Source: Bog-473 sp963751335 (GTDB lineage: Bacteria > Actinomycetota > Acidimicrobiia > Acidimicrobiales > RAAP-2). From it: DNA of 64,000 bases. The position numbers were made by a program, and so were the translations under genes. The notes below the pieces were generated by a model. The model did no database searches and was not told where the DNA came from. It saw only the letters and a program-made list of their open reading frames with translations. This document shows positions 56,786-64,000 of this stretch, piece by piece (within the stretch, counting starts at the first letter, position 1; every line of letters begins with the position of its first letter). The DNA lies in contig CAVVUB010000001.1 of NCBI GenBank assembly GCA_963751335.1, forward strand, positions 248,001 through 312,000, given 5' to 3'.

Positions 56786-58216
56786 ATGGCCTTTTCCGCC
56801 GAGATACACGCACGCCTCAACCGGCCAGTTATCGATATTGATGGACATATGGCTGAGCACTTCCCCACCTTGGCCCCCTACATCGAACGAGAGGGACTTT
56901 CCCTCGAGCACCCTTCACTGCGGCGGCTGATACCCCCATACGGCGGGACCAACCGCACCTGGCATGAGCAGACCCCCGAGGAGCGAGCAGCCACCCGAAC
57001 GCCCCGCGGCCCCTGGTGGAGCTCACCCGCCGGGCGCACCATCGACCTGGCCACCGCGCTCTTTCCCGAACTGCTCTACGAGCGACTTGACGAACTTGGC
57101 ATTGATTTCGGAGTGGTCTATCCGAGCCTCGGGCTGGTCTTTCTCCACACACCGGACGAGACCTACCGCCGAGGCACCTGCCGAGCCCTAAACCGGGCCA
57201 ATGCGGAGACATTCGCCTGCTACTCCGACCGTTTGACGCCGGTTGCCGCCATCCCGATGCACACGCCAGAGGAAGCGAACGCCGAGCTGGACTACGCAGT
57301 CACCGAACTGGGCTTCAAGGCGGTGCTCTGCGCCGGCTACGTGCAGCGTCCCTTCGACGCACTGGCTGGCCACGACCCGGAGGTGGCGCGTTACGCCTTC
57401 TGGTTGGATCAATTCGGCCTCGACTCTGCCCACGACTACGACCCGGTATGGGCCAGGGCACAGGAGCTCGGTGTCTCCATTGCCTTCCACTCGGGCTTCA
57501 TTGGCATGACCCCGTATCGCTCCATTTCGAGCTACGTCTCCAACCACATCTCCATGCTGGCGGAGGGGCAGCAAGCACTGGCCAAGTCCCTCTTCCTGGG
57601 CGGCGTCACCCGGCGATTCCCGCAGATGAATTTCGCCTTCCTCGAAGGCGGGGTGTCATGGGCGGTTGCGTTGTATTGCGACCTCATCGGCCACTGGGAA
57701 AAGCGCAATCTCGGTGCCTTGCGCCGAAACCTCGATCCGGCGCTGATAGATCGCTCCATGATGGCCGAATTGATGGCCCGATACGCCCCCGACACCTCCG
57801 CCATCCACAATCCCTTGGGCCGGCGACCCGCTGAACCCGATGACATGCTGGACGAATGGGCACGCTGCGGAATCGAATCGGCCCGGGACATCAAGAAGCT
57901 ATTTGTCGATCGCTTCTACTTTGGATGCGAAGCGGACGACCCTCTCACGTCCATGGCCTTCAACGCGGCCATCAACCCCTTTGGCGCAGAACTCCACGCG
58001 ATGATGGGCTCGGATATCTCCCATTGGGACGTTCCTGACATGGCTGAGGTGCTCGAAGAGGCGTGGGAGATGGTGGACCACGGATGGATCGACGAGACTG
58101 CCTTTACCAAGTTCACCTTCGATAATCCGGTCCGGTTCTATACCGGCACCAATCCGGGGTTCTTCAAGGGCACGGTCGTCGAGTCGGCCGTCGACGACTT
58201 CTTGGCTGGAGCCTGA
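56786..58216 (+). CDS. Amidohydrolase_2-family metal-dependent hydrolase
   Basis: 476 aa TIM-barrel hydrolase: RPVIDIDGHMAEHFPTLAPY gives the first metal site (D-x-D-x-H), FGVVYPSLGLVFLHTPDETY, SIAFHSGFIG with the second His, RFPQMNFAFLEGGVSWAVAL and MGSDISHWDVPDMAEVLEEA with the last Asp. The group includes decarboxylases and ring-opening hydrolases. ATG 56786 with TATATT 7 nt upstream. Stop lies 1 bp before the next start. Confidence 0.87.
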   Translation: MAFSAEIHARLNRPVIDIDGHMAEHFPTLAPYIEREGLSLEHPSLRRLIPPYGGTNRTWHEQTPEERAATRTPRGPWWSSPAGRTIDLATALFPELLYERLDELGIDFGVVYPSLGLVFLHTPDETYRRGTCRALNRANAETFACYSDRLTPVAAIPMHTPEEANAELDYAVTELGFKAVLCAGYVQRPFDALAGHDPEVARYAFWLDQFGLDSAHDYDPVWARAQELGVSIAFHSGFIGMTPYRSISSYVSNHISMLAEGQQALAKSLFLGGVTRRFPQMNFAFLEGGVSWAVALYCDLIGHWEKRNLGALRRNLDPALIDRSMMAELMARYAPDTSAIHNPLGRRPAEPDDMLDEWARCGIESARDIKKLFVDRFYFGCEADDPLTSMAFNAAINPFGAELHAMMGSDISHWDVPDMAEVLEEAWEMVDHGWIDETAFTKFTFDNPVRFYTGTNPGFFKGTVVESAVDDFLAGA

Positions 58217-58217
58217 C

Positions 58218-59946
58218 GTGCTCGACCTCATATTGCGCGGTGCCACCGTGGTGGACGGAACAGGCCATCCGTCCGGGGTAGCTGATGTCGGCATTGCTGA
58301 AGGACGAATTGCCGAGGTCGGCCAAGTTAACCAAGCGGCCCAAGAGACGTGGGACGTCAGCGGTTCGGTCATCTGTCCCGGTTTCATCGATGTCCACACT
58401 CACTACGATGCCCAGCTTCTTTGGGACACCACTGCCAGCCCATCAGTTCTCCACGGCGTCACCACCGTGTTGGGCGGTAACTGCGGATTCTCCATAGCGC
58501 CACTGGCGCCCGGCGACGCCGACTACATCCAGCGCATGATGGCCGTCGTCGAGGGCATTCCCCTGGCCGCCATGCAGGATTCGGGCACGTGGGACTGGAC
58601 GTCCTTTTCGCAGTACCTGGCCCGCGTCGATCAGGGGCTGGCGGTCAACGCCGGATTCCTGGCCGGGCACTCCGCCATCCGGCGGGCCGTTATGGGCGAT
58701 CAGGCCACCCGGGCCGCCGCCACGTCAGTCCAGCTTGGAGCAATGATCAAGTTGCTCCGAGCATCGCTCGCCGGAGGTGCTCTGGGCTTCTCATCATCGC
58801 TTGGAGAGGGCCATACGGATGGCGACGGTCGGCCCGTACCATCCCGTTCGGCCACCTTCGAGGAGCTGGTAGCCCTGGCCGGCTTGCTCCGTGACTACCC
58901 CGGCACCACGTTGGAGTTCATTCCGACCGTCGGACCGATCCCCCGACGATCGGATGCAACTCATGACCGACATGTCCCTGGCGGCGGATCGACCTCTGAA
59001 CTGGAACCTGCTCGGCAGCCTGGCCTCCGAGGAGATCTACGCCCAACAGCTGGAAGCGTCGGATATCGCCACTGAGCAGGGCGCCCACGTGATCGCCCTG
59101 ACCCTGCCCGACCTGATGCGGATGCGGGCATCTCACGTGATGCCGAGCATGCGGGGTTGGGGAGACGTCCTTGGCCTGGACCACGCCGGCCGTCAGGCGG
59201 CGGCGAGTGACCCCACCATCCGAGGTGCGCTACGCGCTGGTGCCGAGAAGTCGGCTCAACGATCCATCGGCGTGCTTGGGGACTTCGATCTCATGGAGAT
59301 CGGCAGTCCCGATTCCCCTTGGCAGGGACAGTCCCTGGGAAAGATTGCCGAAACCCGAGGGGGGGATGCGATAGATGTGCTGATCGACGTCGTCCTGGTT
59401 GACGACCACACGTTATTTCTGGTCCTGCCTTCGCTCACGCCGTCATTGGGACGATCAGACGAGGGTTGGGAGGCCCGGGTCTCGGTGTGGAAGGACCCGC
59501 GTGTGATGTTGGGTGGTTCCGATGCCGGCGCCCATCTCGATCTCATGTGCCACGCCAATTACCCAACCGTCGTCCTGGGCGAAGTTGTCCGCGAGCGCCG
59601 CCTCCTCTCCATGGAGGAAGCGATCGAGATGATGACGGACCGACCAGCCCGCCACTACGGACTGCGCCACCGAGGGCGGGTCACAGAAGGCTGGTGGGCC
59701 GATCTGGTCATCTTCAATCCGGACGAGGTGGCGAGCCAGCCGACCCAGCTTCTCCGTGACCTTCCGGGCGGGGCCGAGCGCCTTCACGCCGGTTCAGTCG
59801 GCATCCGCCACGTCCTGGTGAGCGGCCGTCCGGTGGTAACCGACGGCGCAACGACCCGGGAACGACCCGGCCGGGTGTTGCGCTCCGGTGCGGACACAGA
59901 CACCGTGACCTTGGCTGATATCAGGCGGAAGAAGCTCCATCGATAA
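58218..59946 (+). CDS. N-acyl-D-amino-acid deacylase-like amidohydrolase 2 (one frameshift)
   Basis: About 575 aa, paralogue of the deacylase at 55045. MLDLILRGATVVDGTGHPSG, CPGFIDVHTHYDAQLLWDTT, GVTTVLGGNCGFSIAPL are in the first frame; an extra C in a C-run near 58938 shifts to PDDRMQLMTDMSLAADRPLN, then VMLGGSDAGAHLDLMCHANY with the catalytic Asp and a normal C-terminus. GTG 58218 directly follows the previous stop, so it is co-translated with the amidohydrolase. Confidence 0.87.
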
Positions 59947-60628
59947 GAAGCGTGGTCCCACTGACGGTGGCCGCGTCCTCCGACGCCAAGTACGCCACCG
60001 CCGCCGCCACTTCGGCGGCATCGATCAGACGACCCATGGGGGACATTGACCTCGAGAGCAGCGCCATGTCCGCCTCTTCGGGTAGACGAAATCCCCGCAG
60101 GAAAGGAGTGTCCACCGAGGCCGGGCACACGGCGTTCACCCGCACCCCATCGCTGGCCAACTCAAGGGCCATCGACTTCGTCAACATGATGACGCCCCCC
60201 TTGGAGGCGCAATAGGCCGCGTTATACGGAGTGGCCCGGATGCCCGCCACGGACGCCATATTCACAATGGAGCCCTTGGTCGCAACGAGCGGGCCGAGTG
60301 CAGCCTGGGAGAGCAGGAAGGTGCCGGTGAGGTTCACATCAATGATGCGTTTCCAATCTTCCAGCTTGACGTCACCGATCCGACTCCCCATGCCGATGCC
60401 GGCCACGTTGACCAACACGTGCAACCGCCCATGCTCGTCCAACACACACCCGACTGCAGCCCGACAAGAATCGGGGTCTGTCACGTCGCACTTGATCACA
60501 CCCTCGGCGGCGACAATGTCGCTCCGGATGACGATCGCGCCCTCGTCACTCATTCGGAGGGCTACGGCAGCACCGATGCCGCTGGCTGCGCCAGAGACCA
60601 ATACCACCCGCCCATCGAATCGTCCCAT
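59921..60628 (-). CDS. Short-chain dehydrogenase/reductase
   Basis: 235 aa classical SDR: RVVLVSGAASGIGAAVALRM, VNVAGIGMGSRIGDVKLEDW, IVNMASVAGIRATPYNAAY followed by CASKGG (catalytic Y-x3-K) and VRVNAVCPASVDTPFLRGF. ATG 60628; overlaps the end of the deacylase by 26 bp on the opposite strand. It is divergent from the aldehyde dehydrogenase by 51 bp, suggesting shared control. Confidence 0.9.
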   Translation of the reverse strand: MGRFDGRVVLVSGAASGIGAAVALRMSDEGAIVIRSDIVAAEGVIKCDVTDPDSCRAAVGCVLDEHGRLHVLVNVAGIGMGSRIGDVKLEDWKRIIDVNLTGTFLLSQAALGPLVATKGSIVNMASVAGIRATPYNAAYCASKGGVIMLTKSMALELASDGVRVNAVCPASVDTPFLRGFRLPEEADMALLSRSMSPMGRLIDAAEVAAAVAYLASEDAATVSGTTLLIDGASSA

Positions 60629-60679
60629 GCGCTCAAGGTAGCTCGTTTGATGGGGCTCCATTATTGTGATCAGCCACAT

Positions 60680-62143
60680 ATGCGACCCAACCCAGCCTCA
60701 CCCGCAGTGCAACGCCTGACCGCGCAGGGGCACTTGATTGGGGATACCTGGATCACGAGCGATGCGGCCGGCACCTATCGACATTGCGATCCGGCCACCG
60801 GCCAGGAACAGGCGCGAGTGGGCTTGGCCGGGGCCGAGGACATCGATAGCGCCGTGCGGGCGGCCCAGGCCGCTCAACCCGCGTGGGCAGCCGCTCCGCC
60901 TGCCGCTCGTGCCGCCATCTTGTATCGGCTGGCCGACCTGCTCGACGAGCATGCGACTGAGGCAGCGCAACTGGCCGCACTCGACAACGGGACCCCCATC
61001 AGCGTCATGAATCCGGGCACCTACACGGCGGCATGGGTTCGCTACTACGCAAGCTGGTGCGACAAGCTCGACGAGGAAGTCGTACCTAGCAAACGCGGTC
61101 GCCATTCAATTCGCCTCGAGCCATACGGTGTCATCGCTGCCATTCCCCCATGGAACGGCTCCATGATGGGCATGGGACAAAAGTGTGGCCCGGCACTGGC
61201 CGCAGGTAATGCCGTGGTCGCCAAGCCACCAGAGCTGGCGCCATTCGGCATGCTGCGCTTCGCAGAATTGGCCCTCGAGGCAGGCCTCCCTCCTGGTGTG
61301 CTCAACGTCGTGGTCGGCGGACCGATCGCCGGTTCGGCCCTGGTCGGGCACCCGGGAGTACACAAAATCAGCTTCACCGGCGGGACCGCAACCGGGCGCA
61401 AGCTGATGGAGTTGGCTGCCCGTAATCTCACGCCGCTGGTGCTCGAGCTCGGCGGGAAATCACCCAACATCATCTTTCCGGACGCCGACCTTGAGGCAGC
61501 CGCCATGATGGCGGCATACACCGGTCCGGCAATACTCTCCGGTCAAGGCTGCGCGCTGCCCACGCGACTCTATGTTCATGTTGATGTCTATGAGCATGTC
61601 GTCGAGCGCGTCGTCGAGCTTGTATCCGCCATAAGGGTCGGTGATCCGATGGATCCGGAGACGATTGTGGGACCTGTCGTCAATGAAGTGGCCATGCGCC
61701 GCATTCTGGGGGTGGTCGAGCAAGCAACTAACGACGGGGCCACTTTGCTTACCGGCGGCACACGGCTCGGCGGAGAACTGGCGGGCGGCTGGTTCATTCC
61801 GCCCACTGTGTTCGGCGATGTTGATCATCAGACTGATCTCGCTGCGCGTGAAGTGTTCGGTCCGGTACTGGCTGTGCTCAAATTCCACTCCGAGGACGAA
61901 GTCCTGGCCCAGGCGAACGACAATGATTTCGGTCTCTCGGCCTACCTTCACACTGCCGATCCCTCCCGGATCGAACGCCTCGTCCGGTACCTCGAAGCGG
62001 GCACGGTCATCGTGAACGGAATGGGGCGAGCGAGCCCGGCCGTTCCATTCGGCGGCACCAAGCACAGTGGGTTCGGCCGCGAAGGCGGCCGGGCGGGCAT
62101 CGATGAGATGTTGCGCACGAAGACCGTCTTCATCACGACGTAG
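60680..62143 (+). CDS. NAD(P)-dependent aldehyde dehydrogenase
   Basis: 487 aa. GVIAAIPPWNGSMMGMGQKC, NVVVGGPIAGSALVGHPGVH, KISFTGGTATGRKLMELA, the catalytic Glu in LVLELGGKSPNIIF and catalytic Cys in SGQGCALPTRLYV, and AREVFGPVLAV. The WN asparagine of the oxyanion hole is present. Normal family length. It oxidises an aldehyde to acid, likely an intermediate of the surrounding pathway (inference). ATG 60680. Confidence 0.92.
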   Translation: MRPNPASPAVQRLTAQGHLIGDTWITSDAAGTYRHCDPATGQEQARVGLAGAEDIDSAVRAAQAAQPAWAAAPPAARAAILYRLADLLDEHATEAAQLAALDNGTPISVMNPGTYTAAWVRYYASWCDKLDEEVVPSKRGRHSIRLEPYGVIAAIPPWNGSMMGMGQKCGPALAAGNAVVAKPPELAPFGMLRFAELALEAGLPPGVLNVVVGGPIAGSALVGHPGVHKISFTGGTATGRKLMELAARNLTPLVLELGGKSPNIIFPDADLEAAAMMAAYTGPAILSGQGCALPTRLYVHVDVYEHVVERVVELVSAIRVGDPMDPETIVGPVVNEVAMRRILGVVEQATNDGATLLTGGTRLGGELAGGWFIPPTVFGDVDHQTDLAAREVFGPVLAVLKFHSEDEVLAQANDNDFGLSAYLHTADPSRIERLVRYLEAGTVIVNGMGRASPAVPFGGTKHSGFGREGGRAGIDEMLRTKTVFITT

Positions 62144-62710
62144 AACAGCCCTCGTTGACGTACGCACGTGGCTCGTCTTTCAGGTCGTCCCCATGGTCGG
62201 GATTATCGAGGCCGCGGGATCGACCTTCGGGATTTCGTGTCGGAGGGCCGGATTCCGCGAATTCCGACTTGCGGATCCGGCCCTGGGATCTGCAAGGATA
62301 GGTCCCGAGGGTGCGATCCCTGGAACATGGCACTCTCAAACAGCATCCATATTCTGAGGCGTGCTTGCCATAGTTGCGTGCGCCCGGTTCGGGCCTACGG
62401 GAACAGTCCGCTCGCTTCAACTCACAGAGGATTTCCACATCGCTGAATGTCGTTGCGGGTCGATCGAAGGTCGCCGATTAACGGATGCGCATGTCAGACA
62501 CAGCAACACCGCGACGCCGAACAAGTAGGAGAATCCGCCCTGCGGCACCTCGGAAACGTGTCCCCCGGGCTTATGGCGGGCGTCCAAGTGGGGACATTTC
62601 CAGAGCCCTAAGTGGAGGTCCTGCGGGCCCATCCTTCCACGAGCGCCTCCGAGTCATCCTTCGACCGCGGGTTCATACCTCTCCCCAGCTCGTTGGGGCT
62701 ATCGTTGGAG
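62144..62710. other. Intergenic, 567 bp, before the riboswitch
   Basis: No gene supported. Presumably contains the glyA promoter; I see no clear box. Confidence 0.4.
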
Positions 62711-62796
62711 CGGGTCGTTACTGGCGTCTGGGTGGAGTACCACCGGGGACCGACCCGCCGGCAGCCTGCCGGACATAGCCGTGCGCCTGGGCGAAG
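62711..62796 (+). ncRNA. ZTP (ZMP/pfl-motif) riboswitch
   Basis: Matches the pfl/ZTP consensus: GGGTCGTTACTGGCG, then GGTGGA-GTA-CCACCGGGGA (pseudoknotted stem of the first domain), a linker hairpin (CCGGCAG-C-CTGCCGG) and the second domain CCGTGCGCCTGGGC. ZTP riboswitches sense 5-aminoimidazole-4-carboxamide ribotide (ZMP/ZTP), which builds up when 10-formyl-THF is low, and turn on one-carbon genes such as glyA, folD and purH (established). Located 26 bp upstream of the glyA ATG, so it probably controls translation start of glyA. Confidence 0.85.
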
Positions 62797-62822
62797 ACTC
62801 GATGTCGTCCGAAGGACGCGTG

Positions 62823-64000
62823 ATGCCCGAACCAGTCGTAGCGAGTGCCTATCGATCGGCGTTGGAGGTGATCTCTGCCGCCGAACCAGATGTGGCAGGA
62901 GCCATCGTCGGTGAGCTGGAGTCCCAACGGCGTCAACTGAAGCTCATCGCTTCGGAGAACTACGCCTCACCGGCCGTGCTGCTGGCCATGGGCAACTGGC
63001 TGTCGGACAAGTATGCCGAGGGAACTCCGGGCCATCGCTTCTATGCCGGATGCGAGATGGTTGACCGGATCGAGACATTGGCTGCGGACCACGCCAAAGC
63101 ACTGTTCGGCGCCGATCACGCCTATGTCCAACCTCATTCGGGGATTGACGCCAACCTGGTTGCTTACTGGGCCATCCTTGCCCACCGAGTCGAGCAGCCT
63201 TTCCTCAACGAGGCAGGGGCGGGTCACGTGAACGACCTTGACTCCGGTAGCTGGGATCAACTGCGCAACGAACTGCACTCCCAGCGCATGATGGGCATGG
63301 CTCTCGATGCCGGTGGGCACCTGACTCATGGGTTCCGACCCAATATTTCCGGAAAGCTCTTTGATCAGGCTAGTTACGGGGTCGATTCCGCTTCCGGACT
63401 CCTCGACTACGGCGCCATCGCGGCCCAGGTGAGAGAGTTCCGTCCACTGGTGCTCGTGGCGGGGTACTCGGCCTACCCCCGGAACCCCAATTTCGCCATC
63501 TTGGCTGAGATCGCCCACGACGTCGGGGCTACTTTCATGGTCGACATGGCCCACTTCGCTGGGCTGGTGGCAGGGAAAGTGCTGGTCGGTGACCTCGATC
63601 CGGTGCCCCACGCCGATGTCGTGACCTCCACCACCCACAAATCACTGCGAGGACCTCGCGGTGGACTGGTGCTCTGCGCCGAGGAATACGCACCCTACGT
63701 AGACAAAGGATGCCCGATGGTCCTCGGCGGCCCGCTGTCCCACATGATGGCTGCCAAGGCCGTTGCCTTGTCTGAAGCTCGCCAGCCCTCGTTCGCTGCC
63801 TATGCCGTCCACATCGTCGAGAATGCACGCGCTCTAGCGGAAGGTCTGATGCGGCGGGGTGCACGACTCATCACTGGGGGGACTGACAACCACCTTGTGC
63901 TCTTGGACGTGGCTTCCAGCTTCGGACTCACCGGCCGTCAAGCGGAGGCTGCCCTGCTTGACGCAGGCGTGGTCACCAATCGCAACTTATTGCCAGGTGA
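62823..64000 (+). CDS. glyA: Serine hydroxymethyltransferase (cut by window edge)
   Basis: First 392 codons of SHMT, the PLP enzyme that converts serine and THF to glycine and methylene-THF. LKLIASENYASPAVLLAMGN, YAEGTPGHRFYAGCEMVDRI, and the PLP lysine in TTHKSLRGPRGGLV are clear. A 60-residue insert (about residues 125-180, AHRVEQPFLNEAGAGHVNDL) marks the longer SHMT type. ATG 62823 is preceded by GAAGGAC; an in-frame ATG at 62802 is an alternative. Under ZTP riboswitch control. The stop lies outside the window. Confidence 0.93.
   Translation, partial: MPEPVVASAYRSALEVISAAEPDVAGAIVGELESQRRQLKLIASENYASPAVLLAMGNWLSDKYAEGTPGHRFYAGCEMVDRIETLAADHAKALFGADHAYVQPHSGIDANLVAYWAILAHRVEQPFLNEAGAGHVNDLDSGSWDQLRNELHSQRMMGMALDAGGHLTHGFRPNISGKLFDQASYGVDSASGLLDYGAIAAQVREFRPLVLVAGYSAYPRNPNFAILAEIAHDVGATFMVDMAHFAGLVAGKVLVGDLDPVPHADVVTSTTHKSLRGPRGGLVLCAEEYAPYVDKGCPMVLGGPLSHMMAAKAVALSEARQPSFAAYAVHIVENARALAEGLMRRGARLITGGTDNHLVLLDVASSFGLTGRQAEAALLDAGVVTNRNLLPG

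Noticed and set aside
1..64000. tRNA or rRNA genes
   Set aside because: No cloverleaf-like TTC-containing segments or rRNA motifs were recognised by eye; a tRNAscan-SE or Rfam run would decide.

Overview
The window is high-GC DNA from an actinobacterium, possibly of the Acidimicrobiia. The reasons are an F420-type (LLM-class) oxidoreductase, bacterial Ku, lysine/alanine-rich histone-like proteins, Thr-rich secreted proteins, frequent GTG starts, a TANNNT box 6-9 nt before many start codons (leaderless style), and an operon order HAD phosphatase - lysine-rich protein - tlyA - nadK that matches Rv1692-Rv1695 of Mycobacterium tuberculosis. The class-level assignment is inference.

Layout. 1-8.0 kb, minus strand: housekeeping block (nadK, tlyA, a phasin/histone-like protein, HAD phosphatase, CBS protein, a three-gene 2-oxoacid dehydrogenase operon E1alpha-E1beta-E2, and Ku). 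8.0-20.3 kb: small mixed genes (LLM oxidoreductase, YceI, O-antigen ligase, two methyltransferases, a LuxR-type response regulator with an upstream palindrome, a histone-H1-like protein, a uridine-kinase-like P-loop enzyme). 20.3-34.1 kb: envelope region with a giant (about 2150 aa) von Willebrand A / Ig-repeat surface protein that overlaps an L,D-transpeptidase gene, then an OafA-like acyltransferase with an SGNH domain and a GT-C-like membrane protein with a partner. 34.5-45.9 kb: accessory genes, including transposase relics, SRPBCC, patatin, three tandem paralogues of an unrecognised small secreted protein, GNAT, lipoprotein, TetR/cupin, nucleotidyltransferase, limonene-epoxide-hydrolase-like protein, exonuclease and nucleoside phosphorylase. 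46.0-49.1 kb: an IS21-family element with terminal repeats, a 7-bp target duplication and a pRiA4b ORF-3-type passenger gene. 49.1-50.65 kb: a decayed DUF1254/1214 gene, a membrane protein and an IS3 orfB relic. 50.8-62.1 kb: a probable catabolic island (two SnoaL-like proteins, PPOX, two SDRs, TetR, cyclase-family hydrolase, two N-acyl-D-amino-acid-deacylase-like enzymes, an amidohydrolase_2 protein, aldehyde dehydrogenase). 62.7-64.0 kb: a ZTP (pfl-motif) riboswitch followed by glyA, cut by the window edge.

A pervasive property is that about fifteen otherwise well conserved genes are each broken by a single inserted or deleted base, with full conservation resuming in the next frame. This looks more like residual consensus errors in a draft assembly than real pseudogenes, so those genes are given here as one CDS spanning the shift, with the shift position stated.

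Most promising leads: the surface protein/L,D-transpeptidase pair, the tandem secreted family, the ZTP riboswitch on glyA, the IS21 with passenger gene, and the amidohydrolase/deacylase island.
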